A model generated the notes under the pieces. It searched no databases. It saw nothing but the letters and a program-made list of their open reading frames with translations, and was not told the DNA's origin. Shown one piece after another: positions 15,171 to 17,608 of a stretch of DNA of 17,608 nt. The position numbers and the translations under genes were made by a program. This stretch comes from JBIOJM01 sp044450785 (GTDB lineage: Bacteria > Planctomycetota > Planctomycetia > Isosphaerales > Isosphaeraceae). The DNA lies in NCBI GenBank assembly GCA_044450785.1, contig JBIOJM010000210.1, positions 1 to 17,608 of the forward strand, given 5' to 3'. Numbering within the stretch: position 1 is the first letter of the stretch; every line of letters begins with the position of its first letter.

Positions 15171-15952
15171 CAGACGCCCCGGGCACTGGGGTCCCAGAGG
15201 ATCTTGTGCTGCTGGAGCTGGAGCCGGACCGGTAGGCGGGAATCGAGGATCCACCCAGCCAGCTCGGTGGGATCGACCTGGCCGAAGGCGGCGCTGAACA
15301 GGACCGGGGAGCGCTCGGCCAACCGGTACGCGAGCACGATGCCGGCGGCCCAGTCGAAATCGGCTCGATCGCAGACGACGACCTTGACCTCGTCGGTCGG
15401 CTTGAGCCGGCCGAGGTTGCTCCAGACGTTGGCCTCGACCTCGCCCGAGCCGGGGGTCTTGATGTCGAGGATGACCCGCACGCGGGGATCGACCGCGCCG
15501 ATGTCGATCGCCCCGCTGGTCTCGAGCAAGACCGTCTTGCCCGCGTTGGCAAGCTGCGTCATGAGAGGGTACACCTCGGGCTGCAACAGCGGCTCGCCGC
15601 CGGTGATCTCGACCAAGGCGTCGCCGAGCTCCAGCGCCCGCGCCACGACCTCGTCGAGAGCGAGAACATCGCCGTGTGCGAAGGCATGCGGCGTGTCGCA
15701 GTAGACGCATCGCAGGTGGCAGGCCGTCAGCCGGATGAACACGCACGGAAGCCCCGCAAACGTGCTCTCTCCCTGCAAGCTGCGGTAGATCTCGTGGACG
15801 AGCAGGGTACCGGCCGGCTTGCCTTCCAGCGGCTTGAGGCGGTGATTGTGCCGTGAAGGGACGGACACCACCGGCAGCCGCGGAACGCCCGAGGCGGCAG
15901 TCGTGGTCAGCGAACCGTTACCACGATCCTGAAGCAATGATCCGGAAGACAT
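15170..15952 (-). CDS. queE: 7-carboxy-7-deazaguanine synthase QueE (radical SAM)
   Basis: QueE converts 6-carboxytetrahydropterin to 7-carboxy-7-deazaguanine in queuosine/7-deazaguanine synthesis, using SAM and a [4Fe-4S] cluster. Evidence: VHEIYRSLQGEST (52-64), typical of the QueE N-terminus; the cluster motif C78-x3-C82-x2-C85 followed by DTPHAF; and GGEP at 118-121 for SAM binding. Further on are LETSGAID and VILDIKTPGSGE. The protein is 260 residues. About 45 residues before the conserved region are unlike QueE, and the Shine-Dalgarno sequence at ATG 15952 is weak, so the true start may lie further in. No other queuosine gene is in the window. The stop abuts the inverted heptamer element. 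Confidence 0.93.
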   Translation of the reverse strand: MSSGSLLQDRGNGSLTTTAASGVPRLPVVSVPSRHNHRLKPLEGKPAGTLLVHEIYRSLQGESTFAGLPCVFIRLTACHLRCVYCDTPHAFAHGDVLALDEVVARALELGDALVEITGGEPLLQPEVYPLMTQLANAGKTVLLETSGAIDIGAVDPRVRVILDIKTPGSGEVEANVWSNLGRLKPTDEVKVVVCDRADFDWAAGIVLAYRLAERSPVLFSAAFGQVDPTELAGWILDSRLPVRLQLQQHKILWDPSARGV

Positions 15953-16064
15953 GGCCGTTCTCGTCGAGAGTCATCCGCTTTTGTCTCGATTCATCTTACG
16001 AGGTCGAGGCTAGCTCGCCCAGAGCAGGGTCTGGGCCAGCGCTGATGGCGACCGCGCTGGATTC

Positions 16065-16781
16065 CTATGCTTTCAACCGGCGCGCCAGCTCACGGCGGGC
16101 CCATTCCCTCAATCGAAGCTCCCAAGCCACTTCGTCGTTGGAATCCTCCTCGGCCACCCACCGGAAGACCTCGTCGGCCCGGACCGGCAGGAACCGGCTC
16201 GACTCCGCCGGGACGTACTTGCCGTCAGGCCCGAGTTGCTCAATCGCCAGGGACTCGCCGTCGAACCGCCAAAGCTCGGCGACCCGCAGCGCCGCGTAGA
16301 TGCCGGGGCGGTCGATCTGAGACGGCGAGATGTCGATCTCGATCGCCAGGTCGGGGTTGGGATAATCGGCAATCGACTTGGCCTTACGGGCTCGAGATTG
16401 GGCATCGGCCGCCCGCTTGTCGGGATCGAAATAGTAGCACAGGTCGGCTTCCAGGCCGCGAGCGATCTCGGGCCGTTTCCACGTGGTCTCGCCGGCGCCT
16501 CGGCAAGGGACCCTCAGCTCGAACGTAACCGCGTTGACGAACCGGCCAAAGAACTCTCTGAAGTCCTCATGCGCGCGTCCCTTGGTCATGATCTCCAAGT
16601 CCTTCCCGTCATAGGCCAGGAAAACATGCTGCTTTTCGTCGATTGCATTGGAAAGACGGTCGTAAAGATCCCAGTCCAAACCCCGGATCACAATCCGCTG
16701 TTCGGCCGTGACGGCAGTGGGTTCGCGGGGATGGGACAGCGATGGAGCAGGGGCGCGGGTGGGTTGCGTGATCGTGCTCAT
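16065..16781 (-). CDS. Uma2-family (DUF820) restriction endonuclease-like protein
   Basis: A 238-residue protein with the PD-(D/E)XK-like pattern of Uma2 proteins: H71-EDFREFFGRFV, EADLCYYF (E111, D113), PDLAIEIDISPSQIDRPGIYAALRVAELW (split in sense at D144, E148 and D150, with the family's Y...V.ELW ending). Start ATG 16781 (MSTITQPTRA) has GGAG eight bases upstream; the frame continues to 16865 but without support. The role of the family is not settled: a nuclease fold is predicted, but these genes occur in many copies in cyanobacteria and planctomycetes and the target is unknown. There is no partner methylase here, so a classical restriction system is not indicated. Confidence 0.8.
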   Translation of the reverse strand: MSTITQPTRAPAPSLSHPREPTAVTAEQRIVIRGLDWDLYDRLSNAIDEKQHVFLAYDGKDLEIMTKGRAHEDFREFFGRFVNAVTFELRVPCRGAGETTWKRPEIARGLEADLCYYFDPDKRAADAQSRARKAKSIADYPNPDLAIEIDISPSQIDRPGIYAALRVAELWRFDGESLAIEQLGPDGKYVPAESSRFLPVRADEVFRWVAEEDSNDEVAWELRLREWARRELARRLKA

Positions 16782-16861
16782 GATCGAGGCTCCGTTCAAC
16801 GCTTCAGGGGATGGATTGAATCCGGTAATTGTCGCAAGGACGTTTCGATCGTCGTCAATCT

Positions 16862-17248
16862 TCACAATACAGGAGAATCCTCTTTCGCTTCTCCAGCCCG
16901 CAAGGACTCAGGAACGCGAGCGACGTCGTAAGGAGATGCGTCGAAGCCGGAGTAGCCATGCTCGATGACCCATACCAAGGCGTCGCAGGCCACGGGATCT
17001 GCGGGATATTCCTTGGCCAGCTCCAGGAAACGCGGCCCGTATTCCTCGATCCTGGGGTATCTTGCCAGTGCTTTCTGCCCCTCCTCGGCCGTCTTTGCCT
17101 CTCGGCGAGCCGCGAGGGCCCCTTCCTCAGCGACCTTGTATTCCTGGACAAACTCGTCGTACCGTTTCTTGGGCGTCTGATGCTTAGCCGGCTCATCGGC
17201 GCGGAGTGAGGAGACGAGGAGGAGCAGACCGATCAGCATGGCTCGCAT
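16862..17248 (-). CDS. Short secreted protein, possibly truncated
   Basis: 128 residues from ATG 17248 (MRAMLIGLLLLVSSLRADEP), with GAGG nine bases upstream; ATG 17257 is also possible. The first 16 residues look like a signal peptide, with cleavage after SLRA. The mature part is charged and helical (RYDEFVQEYKVAEE, EAKTAEEGQKALARYPRIEEYGPRFLELAKEYPADPVACDALVWVIEHG). This resembles the N-terminal region found before a thioredoxin-like domain in larger planctomycete proteins (from memory, unverified). Here the protein ends about 30 residues later with no such domain, so it may be a truncated gene. The function is unknown. Confidence 0.55.
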   Translation of the reverse strand: MRAMLIGLLLLVSSLRADEPAKHQTPKKRYDEFVQEYKVAEEGALAARREAKTAEEGQKALARYPRIEEYGPRFLELAKEYPADPVACDALVWVIEHGYSGFDASPYDVARVPESLRAGEAKEDSPVL

Positions 17249-17344
17249 GGAGTTCATCCTCGGGTTAGTCAGCGGAGAAGTCGAAGATAATACGAGTAAT
17301 GTTGTAAGTAATGTACGAATATTCTTATTAGGGTCTTCCACCAA

Positions 17345-17375
17345 TTTCGTGTTTTCGTACCTTCGTGCTTTCGCG
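17345..17375. repeat. 8-base periodic TTCG repeat
   Basis: TTCG occurs at 17346, 17354, 17362 and 17370, exactly every eight bases, within units resembling TTTCGTGT, TTTCGTAC, CTTCGTGC and TTTCGCGA. It lies in the 309-base gap 17249-17557, which is otherwise A+T-rich to about 17335 and shows no gene. It is a second short-word tandem repeat type, distinct from the heptamers. Confidence 0.6.
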
Positions 17376-17531
17376 ATTGATTTTAGCTGATCCCAGCACG
17401 ATTCGCTACACGACAAGCACCGCCCATCCGACCCAACGGTTTCAAATAAGCCGGCAAGAACGGGCCCGCTATTGAGCGTCAGGTTAATGACTTCACAGGG
17501 ATCCCCCCCGCGTGCCGGAAGCCAAACACCG

Positions 17532-17550
17532 GCGGCTAGCGCCGTGCCGC
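17532..17550 (-). repeat. GC-rich palindrome after the partial ligase gene
   Basis: GCGGC...GCCGC with a 9-base loop containing the palindrome GCTAGC in part, eight bases past the stop of the partial - strand gene. It could be a terminator stem without a T-run or a REP-like palindrome; only one copy is seen here. Confidence 0.3.
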
Positions 17551-17557
17551 TCAGATA

Positions 17558-17608
17558 TCATGCGGCCTCCGATTCCGCCAACCCTCGCACATCGATCTTG
17601 CCGGTGAC
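17558..17608 (-). CDS. C-terminal end of a gene, possibly an AMP-binding ligase (partial)
   Basis: Read from the right edge on the - strand: VTGKIDVRGLAESEAA, then stop TGA at 17560-17558. TGKID.R.L is the characteristic end of acyl-CoA synthetase/adenylation domains, where the Lys is catalytic. Only 16 codons are visible, so both the gene and the family are tentative. Confidence 0.45.
   Translation of the reverse strand, partial: VTGKIDVRGLAESEAA

Noticed and set aside
16065..16781. Uma2 gene as part of the DISARM or a restriction-modification system
   Set aside because: It is 10 kb from drmC, across a housekeeping block, with no methylase beside it.
17258..17416. Upstream extension of the secreted protein (M at 17416)
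   Set aside because: The added residues come from translating the 8-base repeat and A+T-rich spacer; the signal peptide and GAGG support the start near 17248.

Overview
The window looks like a chromosome segment of a high-GC planctomycete, most likely Isosphaeraceae-like. This is inferred from the G+C-rich coding, an endonuclease III-like protein with a Lys/Ala/Pro-rich tail, a very long low-complexity IF2, a Uma2-family nuclease gene, a short secreted protein of planctomycete type, and tandem short-word repeats between genes. No rRNA, tRNA or CRISPR array was recognised.

Left third (1-5993, + strand): the core of a DISARM anti-phage system in the order drmA (helicase), drmB (DUF1998 protein) and drmC (phospholipase D-like). 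The methyltransferase gene and any drmD or drmE are not in the window and may lie to the left. The locus looks damaged. drmA has an in-frame TAG at 248-250 inside conserved coding. At about 3325-3350 the end of drmA runs straight into the interior of drmB, out of frame, so the last part of DrmA and about the first 100 residues of DrmB seem to be missing. drmC is intact.

Middle (6030-12782, - strand): the transcription/translation block nusA - infB - rbfA, followed by an endonuclease III-like gene where truB is often found. nusA has a strong Shine-Dalgarno sequence. infB appears to start at TTG with a strong Shine-Dalgarno sequence. An inverted heptamer repeat lies between infB and rbfA.

Right third (13055-17608): a 426-base divergent region holds the palindrome TTGACAGGGCTGTCAA, which supplies a TTGACA -35 box on each strand, facing nusA on one side and fur-tatD on the other. 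A Fur-family regulator and a TatD nuclease overlap by ATGA. A 77-residue membrane protein follows and converges on queE; the whole gap between the two is filled by a second copy of the inverted heptamer repeat. Beyond queE lie a Uma2-family gene, a short secreted protein that may be truncated, an intergenic stretch with an 8-base periodic repeat and a GC palindrome, and the last codons of what may be an AMP-binding ligase.

The DISARM genes form a known defence system in a decayed or mis-assembled state. The least explained signal is the pair of inverted (GGATGAA)n elements at 7474-7590 and 15058-15170. They share asymmetric core edges but have different core interiors, so they look like members of one repeat family in opposite orientation.
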